Shown here in pieces: positions 1 through 6,856 of a stretch of DNA of 10,076 nucleotides. Source of the stretch: CAXSEF01 sp964236695 (GTDB lineage Bacteria; Pseudomonadota; Alphaproteobacteria; Acetobacterales; Acetobacteraceae); NCBI GenBank assembly GCA_964236695.1, contig CAXSFU010000095.1:1-10076 (forward strand), written 5' to 3'. The notes under the pieces were generated by a model. That model saw only the letters and a program-made list of their open reading frames with translations. It was not told the origin of the DNA and ran no database searches. Each line of letters opens with the position of its first letter. The first letter of the stretch is position 1. The position numbers and the translations under genes were made by a program.

Positions 1-21
1 CCCCATCCCCACGTGACGGTT

Positions 22-61
22 TCCAAAGGCGAGCCCCTGGCGGAGTTCGAGTCAGAGCCTC
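22..61 (-). repeat. Two-hairpin element copy 1 (decayed)
   Basis: Read on the minus strand this is a degenerate member of the dispersed family. The first hairpin is damaged (GAGGC-TCT-GACTC, 49-61). The spacer AACTCCGCC is kept. The second hairpin has arms CCAGGGGC and GCCTTTGG (23-40), which still pair completely in RNA if two G-U wobbles are allowed. It begins about 8 nt beyond the stop codon of the FAH-family gene, in the same orientation as that gene. The first 20 bases of the window beyond it show nothing recognisable. Confidence 0.65.
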
Positions 62-69
62 CACCTCCC

Positions 70-906
70 TCAGCCCACCTCCTGCCGCTGCCGCCCCAGC
101 CCCTCCACCCCCAGCTCCATCACGTCCCCCGCCCGCAGGAACCGCGGCGGCCTGCGCCCCATCCCCACCCCCGGCGGCGTCCCCGTGATCACCAGGTCCC
201 CCGCCCGCAGCGTGATGAACCGGCTGACGTACGCCACCAGCGCCGCCACCCCGAACACCATGGTCCGCGTGCTCCCCCGCTGCATCGCCGCCCCGTTCAG
301 GTCCAGCCACAGCGCCAGCGCCTGCGGATCGCCCACCTCGTCCGCCGTCACCAGCCACGGCCCCACCGGCCCGAACCCGTCGCACCCCTTGCCCTTGTCC
401 CACGTCCCCCCGCGCTCGAGCTGGTACGAACGCGCGCTGAGGTCGTTGACCACGCAGTACCCCGCGACGTGCTCCAGCGCGTCCGCCTCCGCCACGTGCC
501 GCGCCTCCTGCCCGATCACCACCCCCAGCTCCACCTCCCAGTCCGCCTTCACCGACCCCGGCGGCAGCACCACCCGGTCGTCCGCCCCCGCCAGCGACGA
601 CACCGACTTGAGGAACAGCACCGGCTCGGCCGGCACCGCCATCCCCGACTCCGCCGCGTGGTCCGCGTAGTTCAGCCCCGCCGCCACGACCTGCCCGATG
701 CCCTGCACCGGCGCCCCCAGCCGCGGCCGCCCCCCGACCGCCGGCAGGCTCGCCGGATCAATCGCCGCCAGCGCCGACAGCGACGCCCGCGACAGCAGCT
801 CCGGCGTGATGTCGCGCACCCGCGAGGACAGGTCGCGCAGCGTCCCGGTGCGGTCGAGCAGCCCCGGCCGCTCCTGCCCGGCAGGTCCGTAGCGCAGCAG
901 CTTCAT
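70..906 (-). CDS. Fumarylacetoacetate hydrolase (FAH) family protein
   Basis: A 278-residue cytosolic enzyme of the FAH superfamily, whose members use Mg2+ or Mn2+ to hydrolyse or decarboxylate C-C bonds in acylpyruvate-like or beta-diketo acids. The N-terminal part (about 1-65) is the small lead-in domain; the catalytic fold follows. Visible family motifs are GLNYADHAAESG (77-88), the metal-binding ExE pair E124/E126 in DWEVELG, D155 in NDLSAR, KGCDGFGPVGPW, and GDLVITGTPPGVG near the end. The start is fixed by GGAGG at 914-918, 7 nt before the ATG. Length is normal for bacterial single-domain members. The substrate cannot be read from the sequence; 2,4-diketo-3-deoxy sugar acids, fumarylpyruvate and acylpyruvates are all possible. 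It lies downstream of the carotenoid-type genes on the same strand but is separated by 207 nt containing a repeat pair, so it may be a separate unit. Confidence 0.93.
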   Translation of the reverse strand: MKLLRYGPAGQERPGLLDRTGTLRDLSSRVRDITPELLSRASLSALAAIDPASLPAVGGRPRLGAPVQGIGQVVAAGLNYADHAAESGMAVPAEPVLFLKSVSSLAGADDRVVLPPGSVKADWEVELGVVIGQEARHVAEADALEHVAGYCVVNDLSARSYQLERGGTWDKGKGCDGFGPVGPWLVTADEVGDPQALALWLDLNGAAMQRGSTRTMVFGVAALVAYVSRFITLRAGDLVITGTPPGVGMGRRPPRFLRAGDVMELGVEGLGRQRQEVG

Positions 907-913
907 GATACGA

Positions 914-918
914 CCTCC
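914..918 (-). promoter_or_regulatory. Ribosome binding site of the FAH-family gene
   Basis: GGAGG on the minus strand lies 7 nt before the ATG at 906. It decides this start over in-frame codons further upstream, which would translate the repeat elements. Confidence 0.75.
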
Positions 919-970
919 ACGCCGGGATCGGCGCACGGGCGCATGGCCGGGCAGGGAGGAACAAGGCCCC

Positions 971-1029
971 AGGCAAGCAAGGTTGAGGCTCTGCCTCAAA
1001 CTCCGCCAAAGGCCGAGCCTTTGGAGTCC
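971..1029 (+). repeat. Two-hairpin element copy 2 (intact)
   Basis: Intact copy on the plus strand, antisense to its neighbours. The boundary GGCAAGCAAGG (972-982) is followed by hairpin 1, TTGAGGC-TCT-GCCTCAA (983-999), spacer ACTCCG, hairpin 2, CCAAAGGC-CGA-GCCTTTGG (1006-1024), and tail AGTCC. Positions 970-1008 match 8914-8952 (copy 6) exactly over 39 nt. It lies tail-to-tail with copy 3, and its left boundary is about 65 nt upstream of the FAH-family start. Confidence 0.85.
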
Positions 1030-1049
1030 AATCCTCAAATAACGGGATC

Positions 1050-1099
1050 AAAGGGCCTCACGGCCCTTTGCGGGTCCGGGCAGAGCCCGGCCTTGCTCC
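1050..1099 (-). repeat. Two-hairpin element copy 3 (intact)
   Basis: Minus-strand copy starting 14 nt after the DUF2141 stop codon, in the sense of that gene. The order is boundary GAGCAAGG, hairpin 1 CCGGGC-TCT-GCCCGG (1076-1090), spacer ACCCGC, hairpin 2 AAAGGGCC-GTGA-GGCCCTTT (1050-1069), then GATCC. It forms an inverted pair with copy 2, although the two have different stem sequences. Neither hairpin is followed by a T-run, so it is not a canonical intrinsic terminator. Confidence 0.8.
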
Positions 1100-1113
1100 T
1101 TTCCCGCAGCCCC

Positions 1114-1608
1114 TCAGTTGAAGTAGCGCAGCCGCAGCGACACCGCCCCGTCCCCCGGCCCCAGCCGGATCGCCGCGTCGTCGAACGACGGCGGCCCGAA
1201 GCGCATCGGCGCGTCGCGGGAGAACCCGATGCCTTCCGTGGGCACGCCCAGCAGGCTGCGGTTGATTCGGCCGTCGTCGTTCTCGTCCAGGAAGCTCTGC
1301 ACCGCGTACACCCCGGGCGGCATCCCGGACACCGTGACCACGACGCTGCCGGCATGGGCCGGCGCCACCGCGTGCCACGCGCAGCTCGGCTGCAGGAAGC
1401 TGGCGCGCGGGCACACCGCCACCCGCACATGGCCACGCTCGCCCCGCACGTTCGTGACCGTGACCTGCAGCGAAACCGGCGCGGCGCCCGTGGCCGGACC
1501 GGCTGGCTCCGGTGCCGGCTGCGCGGCGACGCCCGCCGACCAGCACAACCCGAGCGCCGCCGCCGCGCCGCGCCGCGCCAGGACGTTCCGGCCGAACCGC
1601 CCCCTCAC
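1114..1608 (-). CDS. Exported DUF2141 domain protein
   Basis: A 164-residue protein. An N-terminal signal peptide (Arg-rich start, hydrophobic AAAALGLCW, likely cleavage after VAA near residue 29) is followed by a Pro/Ala linker and one DUF2141 domain to the C-terminus. Family hallmarks are GHVRVAVC, the turn MPPGVYAVQSFLDENDDGRI (compare PPGxYAvxxfhDeNxnG), and the GVPTEGIGFSRDAP segment. The fold is expected to be beta-rich and to act in the periplasm; the biochemical role of the family is unknown. The GTG start overlaps the glycosyltransferase stop (GTGA), implying translational coupling and a shared role. DUF2141 genes are recurrent neighbours of carotenoid genes, which fits here. The function remains a guess; a carotenoid-binding or pigment-export role is only an inference. 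Confidence 0.88.
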   Translation of the reverse strand: MRGRFGRNVLARRGAAAALGLCWSAGVAAQPAPEPAGPATGAAPVSLQVTVTNVRGERGHVRVAVCPRASFLQPSCAWHAVAPAHAGSVVVTVSGMPPGVYAVQSFLDENDDGRINRSLLGVPTEGIGFSRDAPMRFGPPSFDDAAIRLGPGDGAVSLRLRYFN

Positions 1609-2687
1609 GGCGACGCCGGATACGCGCGCCCGCGCCACGTCGACGGCCGCCCCCGCGCCGCCCGCAGCAGCGCCGCCCACTGCACCACCAGCAGCGCCGC
1701 CACCCCCACGGGATGCAGCAGCGCGCCCAGCACCGGCTGGCGGAACCGCGCCGCCAGCAGCAGCCGCAGCCCGATCCCCGCTGCCGCCGCCGCCGCCGTC
1801 TCCGCCCCGGGGAACAGCACCAGCAGCACTGCCGGCAGCACCTGCCCGCCGCCCAGCACCGCCGTCCACACCGGCAGCGCCCGCGCGCTCGCCATCCCCT
1901 CGGTGGCGTTCTTGGTCAGCCCTTCCCAGACCTGGCCCGCGTTGCTGTACATCCGGCACGAGGCGAAGCGCCCCGCGTCGAACAGCCCGGTCATCGACCC
2001 GGCGCGACGGAACGCCCGCGGCAGGGTGATGCCGTCGTGCAGCGAGGCCCGGATCGCGCCATGGCCCCCGGCGCGCCCGTACGCCTCGCGCCGCACGATC
2101 ACCAGCTGCCCGCACGCCGCCCCGAACCCCGGCGACACCGACCGCCGCATCGCCGCCATCGGCAGGTAGCCCAGCAGCAGGAAATGGATCAGCGGCAGCA
2201 GCAGCCGCTCCGACCAGGTCAGCGTCACCTGGCGCGGGAACCCGCTCGCCATGCCGACCGCGTTGCGCTGCATGAACCCCGCCATGCGCGACAGCGCGTC
2301 CGGCGCCAGCCGCACGTCGGCGTCGACGAACACCATCAGCTCGTGGCGCGCGAGCCGGGACAGCGCCGCGCAGGCGTGCTGCTTGCCCGACCACCCCGCC
2401 GGCAGCGCCGGCGCGTGCGACACGCGCAGCCGCGGGTCGCCGATCGCCGCCAGGATCGCCGGCGTCGCATCCGTCGAGGCGTCGTCGAGCACCACCAGCT
2501 CCACCTCGACGCCTTCGCTGGCCAGCACGCAGGCCACCGCGTCGGCGATGTTGGCCGCCTCGTTGCGCGCGGGGATCAGCACCGACACCGCCGGCCGCCC
2601 TTCCGCCGGCGCCGGCCGGCGATACAGCGCGAGGTTCCACAGCGCGAGCGCCACCGGCCCCCACGCCAGCACCAGCACCACGATCAT
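1605..2687 (-). CDS. crtQ: CrtQ-like family 2 glycosyltransferase
   Basis: A 360-residue membrane-bound GT2 enzyme, probably transferring a sugar from a nucleotide donor to the carboxyl end of an apocarotenoid. An N-terminal membrane segment covers about residues 1-22. The GT-A domain shows SVLIPARNEA (35-44), LDDASTDAT (67-75), GWSGKQHAC (98-106) and the metal-binding DAD triplet (122-124). Hydrophobic segments follow in the last third. Several stretches recall Staphylococcus CrtQ: the GK-HAC motif, RMYSN...EGLTKN near the middle, and the C-terminal TWRGRAY. Length is close to CrtQ (about 375). The ATG overlaps the acyltransferase stop (ATGA), and its own stop overlaps the DUF2141 start, so three proteins are probably made from one coupled message. 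A hopanoid-linked HpnB-type glycosyltransferase is the main alternative; the neighbouring desaturases favour carotenoid glycosylation. Confidence 0.8.
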   Translation of the reverse strand: MIVVLVLAWGPVALALWNLALYRRPAPAEGRPAVSVLIPARNEAANIADAVACVLASEGVEVELVVLDDASTDATPAILAAIGDPRLRVSHAPALPAGWSGKQHACAALSRLARHELMVFVDADVRLAPDALSRMAGFMQRNAVGMASGFPRQVTLTWSERLLLPLIHFLLLGYLPMAAMRRSVSPGFGAACGQLVIVRREAYGRAGGHGAIRASLHDGITLPRAFRRAGSMTGLFDAGRFASCRMYSNAGQVWEGLTKNATEGMASARALPVWTAVLGGGQVLPAVLLVLFPGAETAAAAAAGIGLRLLLAARFRQPVLGALLHPVGVAALLVVQWAALLRAARGRPSTWRGRAYPASP

Positions 2688-3544
2688 GCCCGCGGCCCCG
2701 CCGCCATCCCGGCCCGCGACGGCCCCGGATCGTGCGCCGGGTCGAAGCCGCGCCCGGACACGGCGCCGCGCGCCCGCCGCCACAGGTCATACACTCCGCC
2801 CACGCCCGCCCCGCCTTCCAGCAGGGTGAGGAACGGCGCCGGGTCGCGCGCCACGGCGTCCTGCGCCAGGGCATCCATCGTCGCCGACAGCGCCGCCTCC
2901 AGGATGCGCGTGCCGTCCCGCGCGGACCGCCCGCGCAGCGCGTCGGCCTCGACCGGCGCCCCGAAGCGCAGCAGCGCCTCCGGCCGGCTCTCGTTCCAGA
3001 ACGGATACTCCGCCGCCAGCGGCAGCAGCAACGCGTCCGGCGCCAGCCGCGCCAGATGCGCCAGCCCCGGCCGCAGCACCACCGGCCGCTGCCGCGCGTC
3101 TGCGAAGCGCCCCTGCGCCGTGACCCACAGCACCCCCGACGGATCGGCCAGCACCCGCGCGCCCAGCCGCAGGAACGTTGCCGCCCCCGCCCGGCTGTCC
3201 GCCTCGATGCCGAACATCCCCATGCGCCGCAGCAGCCCGTAGCGCGCCAGGGCGGCGGCCTCTATCGGCCCGAACCCCGCCCGCCCGCGCAGCAACGTGC
3301 AGTGCACCAGCACGAACATCGCCGGGTCCCACCACGAGGGATGGTTGGTGAACACCACCACCGGCCGCCCCGCAGGCAGCGCCGGCCACCCCTCCCGTGC
3401 CAGCCGCACCGCATGGAAGTGCCGCGGCAGATACCAGAGCAGGTAGCGGTGGAACAGCGCGATCGCCAGCGGCGAGCGCACCGCCAGCGGGTCCGCGCCG
3501 CGCCCGCGCGCGAGCGACGCCGGCGGCGGTCCCCCGTCAGGCAC
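2684..3544 (-). CDS. PlsC-type lysophospholipid/glycosyl acyltransferase family protein
   Basis: A 286-residue protein of the LPLAT superfamily, likely an O-acyltransferase at the membrane. The catalytic HX4D motif is intact: TNHPSWWDP with H68 and D73. The later block that is usually EGTR reads QGRFADARQRP, so the acidic residue associated with glycerol-phosphate acceptors is missing. KSG-like block LRPGLAHLA and a hydrophobic LLLPLA follow. The start is a GTG 54 nt after the upstream oxygenase stop, with only a weak GGGCGGG-like site before it. An internal GTG at 3481 (residue 22) is an alternative that keeps all motifs. In staphyloxanthin synthesis an unrelated acyltransferase (CrtO) attaches a fatty acid to the sugar; squalene-route C30 clusters often carry a PlsC-like gene instead. 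Context suggests acylation of a glycosylated carotenoid, by inference. Confidence 0.8.
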   Translation of the reverse strand: MPDGGPPPASLARGRGADPLAVRSPLAIALFHRYLLWYLPRHFHAVRLAREGWPALPAGRPVVVFTNHPSWWDPAMFVLVHCTLLRGRAGFGPIEAAALARYGLLRRMGMFGIEADSRAGAATFLRLGARVLADPSGVLWVTAQGRFADARQRPVVLRPGLAHLARLAPDALLLPLAAEYPFWNESRPEALLRFGAPVEADALRGRSARDGTRILEAALSATMDALAQDAVARDPAPFLTLLEGGAGVGGVYDLWRRARGAVSGRGFDPAHDPGPSRAGMAAGPRA

Positions 3545-3598
3545 CGCGCAGCCCGCCCGGTCCAGCGTCCGGCCGACCGGCCTGCCCGGGGCCGCGCC

Positions 3599-5119
3599 TC
3601 ACGCCGCCCGCGTCCCCGCGCGGTCGCTGTCCAGCGAGTCCGCCGCGATCCACCCCGACATCAGCACCATCGGCATCCCCGGCCCAGGATGCGCCGCACC
3701 CCCCGCGAGATACAGGTCGCCCAGGTCGCGCGACCGGTTGCCCGGCTTGAACGCCCCGAAGAACGACCCGTGGCTCGCCAGCCCGTAGATCGCCCCGTCC
3801 AGCACGCGATACCGCTCGTGGATGTCCTGCGGCGTCAGCACCCGTTCCGTCACGATCCGGCTTTCCAGGTCCGCCATCCCCGCCGTGCGCGCCAGCTTGT
3901 CGAGGATGACGCGCCGGTACGCCGGCAGCATCGCCTTCCAGTCGTGGTGCGGCCGCAGGTATGGCGTATGCACCAGCACGTACAGCGCCTCCCCCCCAGG
4001 CGGCGCCACCCCCGGCTCCGTGCGCGCGGGCGCTGCGATGTAGCAGGTCGGGTCCGGCGCCGGCTCGCCCTTCGTGTAGATGAAGTCGAACTCCTCCTCC
4101 GGGTCGCGCGAGAACACGAAGTCGTGGTGCGCCAGGTGCTCGTACGCCTTGCTCAGCCCGAGGTACAGCACCACCCCCGAGCACGCCGCCTCCCGTTTCC
4201 ACCGCTTGGCGAACCCGGCCGCCGGCGCCCCGCCCACCAGCTCGCGATACGTCCGCACGCTGTCCATGTTCGATACCACCGCCGACAGCGGGATGCTCTC
4301 GCCCCGCTCGGTGACGACCCCCGTGGCCCGCCCGCCGGCCGACGAGATTCGCGCCACCCCGCAGCCCAGCCTGACCTCCACCCCCAGCTCCCGCGCCAGC
4401 GTCTCCAGCGCCAGCGGCACCGCCCGCGTGCCTCCCATCGGGTACCACACGCCCTCGTCGACCTGCATGTGCCCGATCGAGCACAGCACCGCCGGCGACC
4501 CGTACGGCGAGGACCCCACGTACTGCACGAAATGGTCGAGCATCTGCGACACCCTCGGGTCCGCCACGTGCTTCCTGATCTGCTTGGCCACCGTGGAGCC
4601 CATCTTGAGGCTCAGCACGTCCTTCAGCGTCGACAGGTTCATCCCCGTCTTCAGGTCCATCGTGTCCCTGATGTCCTCCACCGAGCGCCAGAAGAAGAAC
4701 TTCTCGCTGACGGTGTGCAGCCCCTCCGACATCTTCAGGAAGTCCTGGTAGCCCCGCTCCGTGCCCGGCGCATACTGCGCCAGGCTCGCCGACATCTCCG
4801 CCACGTTCTCCTGCAGGTCGAGCGTGCTGCCGTCGTCGAAGAAGCAGCGCCACTGCGGGTCGAGCCTGCGCAGGTCCAGCCGGTCGCTCATCTTCACCCC
4901 GGCTTCGGCGAAGATGCGCTCCAGCACCGACGGTACCGTCAGGATGGTCGGCCCCATGTCGAAGCGGAACCCGTCCTGCTCCCACTGCGCCGCCTTGCCG
5001 CCGAGCCAGTCGTTCTTCTCGAACAGCACGACCTTGTGGCCGCGCGCCGCCAGCACGCACGCCGCCGCCAGGCCGCCGAGGCCCGCGCCGATGACGCCGA
5101 CGGGAAGGGTCTCAGCCAT
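3599..5119 (-). CDS. CrtI/CrtN-family FAD oxidoreductase, CrtP/CrtNb-like carotenoid oxygenase
   Basis: A 506-residue flavoprotein acting on membrane carotenoids. An N-terminal Rossmann motif, GAGLGG (11-16), is followed by E34 (LFEKNDWLGGK) for FAD ribose binding, then FRFDMGPTILTVPSV. The C-terminal FAD motif is DLYLAGGAAHPGPGMPMVL. The HPGPGMPMVLMSG form is the one I associate with CrtNb/CrtP-type diapocarotenoid end-group oxidases rather than plain desaturases. The first two ATGs are 6 nt apart; the second is chosen because AGGAGG (5127-5132) sits 7 nt from it but only 1 nt from the first. Upstream is its paralogue, 159 nt away across a paired repeat. It could equally be a second desaturase or an isomerase-like paralogue; the sequence alone cannot decide among C30, C40, desaturation and oxygenation. 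Confidence 0.85.
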   Translation of the reverse strand: MAETLPVGVIGAGLGGLAAACVLAARGHKVVLFEKNDWLGGKAAQWEQDGFRFDMGPTILTVPSVLERIFAEAGVKMSDRLDLRRLDPQWRCFFDDGSTLDLQENVAEMSASLAQYAPGTERGYQDFLKMSEGLHTVSEKFFFWRSVEDIRDTMDLKTGMNLSTLKDVLSLKMGSTVAKQIRKHVADPRVSQMLDHFVQYVGSSPYGSPAVLCSIGHMQVDEGVWYPMGGTRAVPLALETLARELGVEVRLGCGVARISSAGGRATGVVTERGESIPLSAVVSNMDSVRTYRELVGGAPAAGFAKRWKREAACSGVVLYLGLSKAYEHLAHHDFVFSRDPEEEFDFIYTKGEPAPDPTCYIAAPARTEPGVAPPGGEALYVLVHTPYLRPHHDWKAMLPAYRRVILDKLARTAGMADLESRIVTERVLTPQDIHERYRVLDGAIYGLASHGSFFGAFKPGNRSRDLGDLYLAGGAAHPGPGMPMVLMSGWIAADSLDSDRAGTRAA

Positions 5120-5126
5120 GGTCATG

Positions 5127-5132
5127 CCTCCT
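5127..5132 (-). promoter_or_regulatory. Strong Shine-Dalgarno of the CrtP/CrtNb-like gene
   Basis: AGGAGG on the minus strand, 7 nt before the ATG at 5119 and 1 nt before an in-frame ATG at 5125. The spacing selects the inner ATG. It lies just beyond the repeat pair, so it is not itself within a stem. Confidence 0.8.
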
Positions 5133-5148
5133 GCATGAGAAGGGAAGA

Positions 5149-5202
5149 AAGGCCAGGGGCTCTGCCCCTGGACCCCGCCAAAGGCGGAGCCTTTGGAATC
5201 CA
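5149..5202 (+). repeat. Two-hairpin element copy 4L
   Basis: Plus-strand copy, antisense to the carotenoid genes. Boundary GAAAGG, hairpin 1 CCAGGGGC-TCT-GCCCCTGG (5153-5171), spacer ACCCCG, hairpin 2 CCAAAGGC-GGA-GCCTTTGG (5178-5196), tail AATCC. It is tail-to-tail with copy 4R. Positions 5149-5181 are complementary to 5235-5267 over 33 nt with one mismatch. Confidence 0.88.
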
Positions 5203-5220
5203 CCACTTAAGACAGGCCAT

Positions 5221-5274
5221 CCAAGGGGCTTCCCTTGGCGGGGTCCAGGGGCAGCGCCCCTGGCCTTGCTTGCC
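5221..5274 (-). repeat. Two-hairpin element copy 4R
   Basis: Minus-strand copy whose boundary GGCAAGCAAGG begins 4 nt after the upstream desaturase stop, in sense with that gene. Hairpin 1 is CCAGGGGC-GCT-GCCCCTGG (5245-5263) and hairpin 2 is CCAAGGG-AAGC-CCCTTGG (5221-5238). With copy 4L it can form either four small hairpins or one long imperfect stem in the transcript between the two desaturase-type genes. Confidence 0.88.
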
Positions 5275-5278
5275 GGCC

Positions 5279-6856
5279 TCATGCCGGCTCCGCCAGCGCC
5301 GGCTCGTAGTCCGGCAGAGCCATCTTCGACGGCGCGTTCCAGTGCGGGTCCATCCCCAGGTCCTCGGCCATCAGCCGCGCCGTGATCCGTGCGCTCTCGA
5401 AGATCACCGGCAGCCCGCTCCCCGGGTGCGTCCCCCCGCCCACCAGGTAAAGCCCGTCGAGGTCCTCGAACCGGTTGCGCGGCCTGCGGTGCAGCATCTG
5501 GTTCAGCGAGTGCGCCAGGTTGAACGTCGCCCCCCGGTGCACGCTCATCTCGCGCTCCCAGCCCACCGGCGTGAGCATCCGCTCGCACACGATCCGCTTC
5601 TCCACGTCGCGCAGCCCGACCCGCTCCAGCCGCTTCAGCGTCATCGCCCGGTAGCGCGCCTGCTCCCCCGCCCAGTCCACGCCCTCGCCGTTGCGGTTGC
5701 CGACCGGAACCAGCACGTACAGCGTCGAGCACCCCTTCGGCGCCAGCTCGGGGTCGGTGACGCAGGCGTTCTGCACGTAGAACGACGGGTCGCCCGGCGC
5801 CTCGCCCGCCTCGATCTCGGCCACGTTCCGCCGGTAGTCCTTCGACAGGTAGATCGTGTGGTGCGCCAGCTCGTCGCTGGTCCCGTCCAGCCCGAGATAC
5901 AGCATGAACGTCGAGCACGAGAACTTCTTGCCGGCGATCTTGCGGTCGCTCCACCGCCGGCGCAGCCGGTCCGGCACCAGCTTGGTCATCGCGTCCGCGA
6001 AATCCGCGTTGACCACCATCGCGTCGTGGCGCACCTCGCCGCGCGCCGTGCGCACGCCCACCGCGCGCCTGCCCTCGAACAGGATCTCCTCGACCGGCTC
6101 GTTCAACCGGATGCGGGCGCCGAGGTCGCTGGCCACGTCCGCCATCGCCGCCATCACCGCGCCGGTGCCGCCCTTCGGGTGGAACACCCCGTACTCGTAC
6201 TCCATGAACGAGAGGATGGTGAACAGGCTCGGGCAGCGGAACGGCGACATGCCCAGGTACTTGCTCTGGAACGAGAACGCGAGCCTCACCCGTTCGTCGT
6301 CGAAGTGGCTCGCCAGGTCGCTGTCCACCGTGCGGTGCGGCCGCAGCAGCCGCAGCGAGCGCAGCACGTCCGGCCGCAGGTAGTCGCGCATCGAGTGGAA
6401 CGCGTTCTCCAGCACCGGCCGGAACGCCGCCAGCTTGGCGCGGTTCTCCGCCATGAACTTCGGCAGCGCCAGCGCGTCGTGCGGGTTGAGCCGCGCGATC
6501 TCGGCCGCCATCCGCTCCAGGTCCGGGGTGGCGTGCATCTCGCCGCCCGCCTCGAAGATCAGGTGGTACTGCGGGTCGAGCCGCATCAGCTCCACCTCGT
6601 CCTCCAGCACCCGGCCGCAGGCGGCGAAGATGTCCTCCAGCACCCTGGGGTAGAGGAAGAACGTCGGCCCCATGTCGAAGCGGAACCGGCCGCGCCCGCT
6701 GTCCTGGAACAGCGTCGCCGAACGCCCGCCGAGGCGGTCCTTGCTCTCGTAGATCGTGACGTCGGCGCCGGCACGGGCCAGCAGCATCGCGGCCGCGAGC
6801 CCGCCCGGTCCCGCACCGACGATGCCGATGCTGCGTGTCTTGCTGTGAGGAGGCAT
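5279..6856 (-). CDS. crtN: CrtI/CrtN-family carotenoid desaturase
   Basis: A 525-residue FAD-dependent desaturase, probably working at the membrane on a squalene- or diapophytoene-type polyene. GAGPGG (14-19) and E37 (IYESKDRLGGR) form the N-terminal FAD site. FRFDMGPTFFLYP follows. The C-terminal motif is GLYLVGGGTHPGSGLPVIFE with SARIT, the classic phytoene/diapophytoene desaturase signature. Length is normal for the family (about 490-530). The ATG was chosen because the Rossmann strand begins right after it; the frame stays open upstream only through base composition, and the preceding GACAGGGA is a weak, distant ribosome site. It is the first gene of the minus-strand cluster, facing the divergent intergenic region. 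A C40 phytoene desaturase is the alternative; the CrtQ-like and acyltransferase genes downstream favour the C30 reading. Confidence 0.87.
   Translation of the reverse strand: MPPHSKTRSIGIVGAGPGGLAAAMLLARAGADVTIYESKDRLGGRSATLFQDSGRGRFRFDMGPTFFLYPRVLEDIFAACGRVLEDEVELMRLDPQYHLIFEAGGEMHATPDLERMAAEIARLNPHDALALPKFMAENRAKLAAFRPVLENAFHSMRDYLRPDVLRSLRLLRPHRTVDSDLASHFDDERVRLAFSFQSKYLGMSPFRCPSLFTILSFMEYEYGVFHPKGGTGAVMAAMADVASDLGARIRLNEPVEEILFEGRRAVGVRTARGEVRHDAMVVNADFADAMTKLVPDRLRRRWSDRKIAGKKFSCSTFMLYLGLDGTSDELAHHTIYLSKDYRRNVAEIEAGEAPGDPSFYVQNACVTDPELAPKGCSTLYVLVPVGNRNGEGVDWAGEQARYRAMTLKRLERVGLRDVEKRIVCERMLTPVGWEREMSVHRGATFNLAHSLNQMLHRRPRNRFEDLDGLYLVGGGTHPGSGLPVIFESARITARLMAEDLGMDPHWNAPSKMALPDYEPALAEPA

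Noticed and set aside
1050..1099. Canonical intrinsic terminator after the DUF2141 gene
   Set aside because: Strong GC hairpins are present but no T-run follows either of them in the direction of transcription. It fits the repeat family instead.
1114..2874. One 586-residue fusion of the DUF2141 protein with an upstream domain
   Set aside because: The upstream part is low-complexity Gly/Ala/Arg sequence read out of frame over the glycosyltransferase. The GTG at 1608 and the signal peptide mark the real start.
5149..5274. CRISPR array or insertion sequence ends
   Set aside because: Two inverted copies with no regular spacers and no transposase between them; the same element occurs singly elsewhere in the window.
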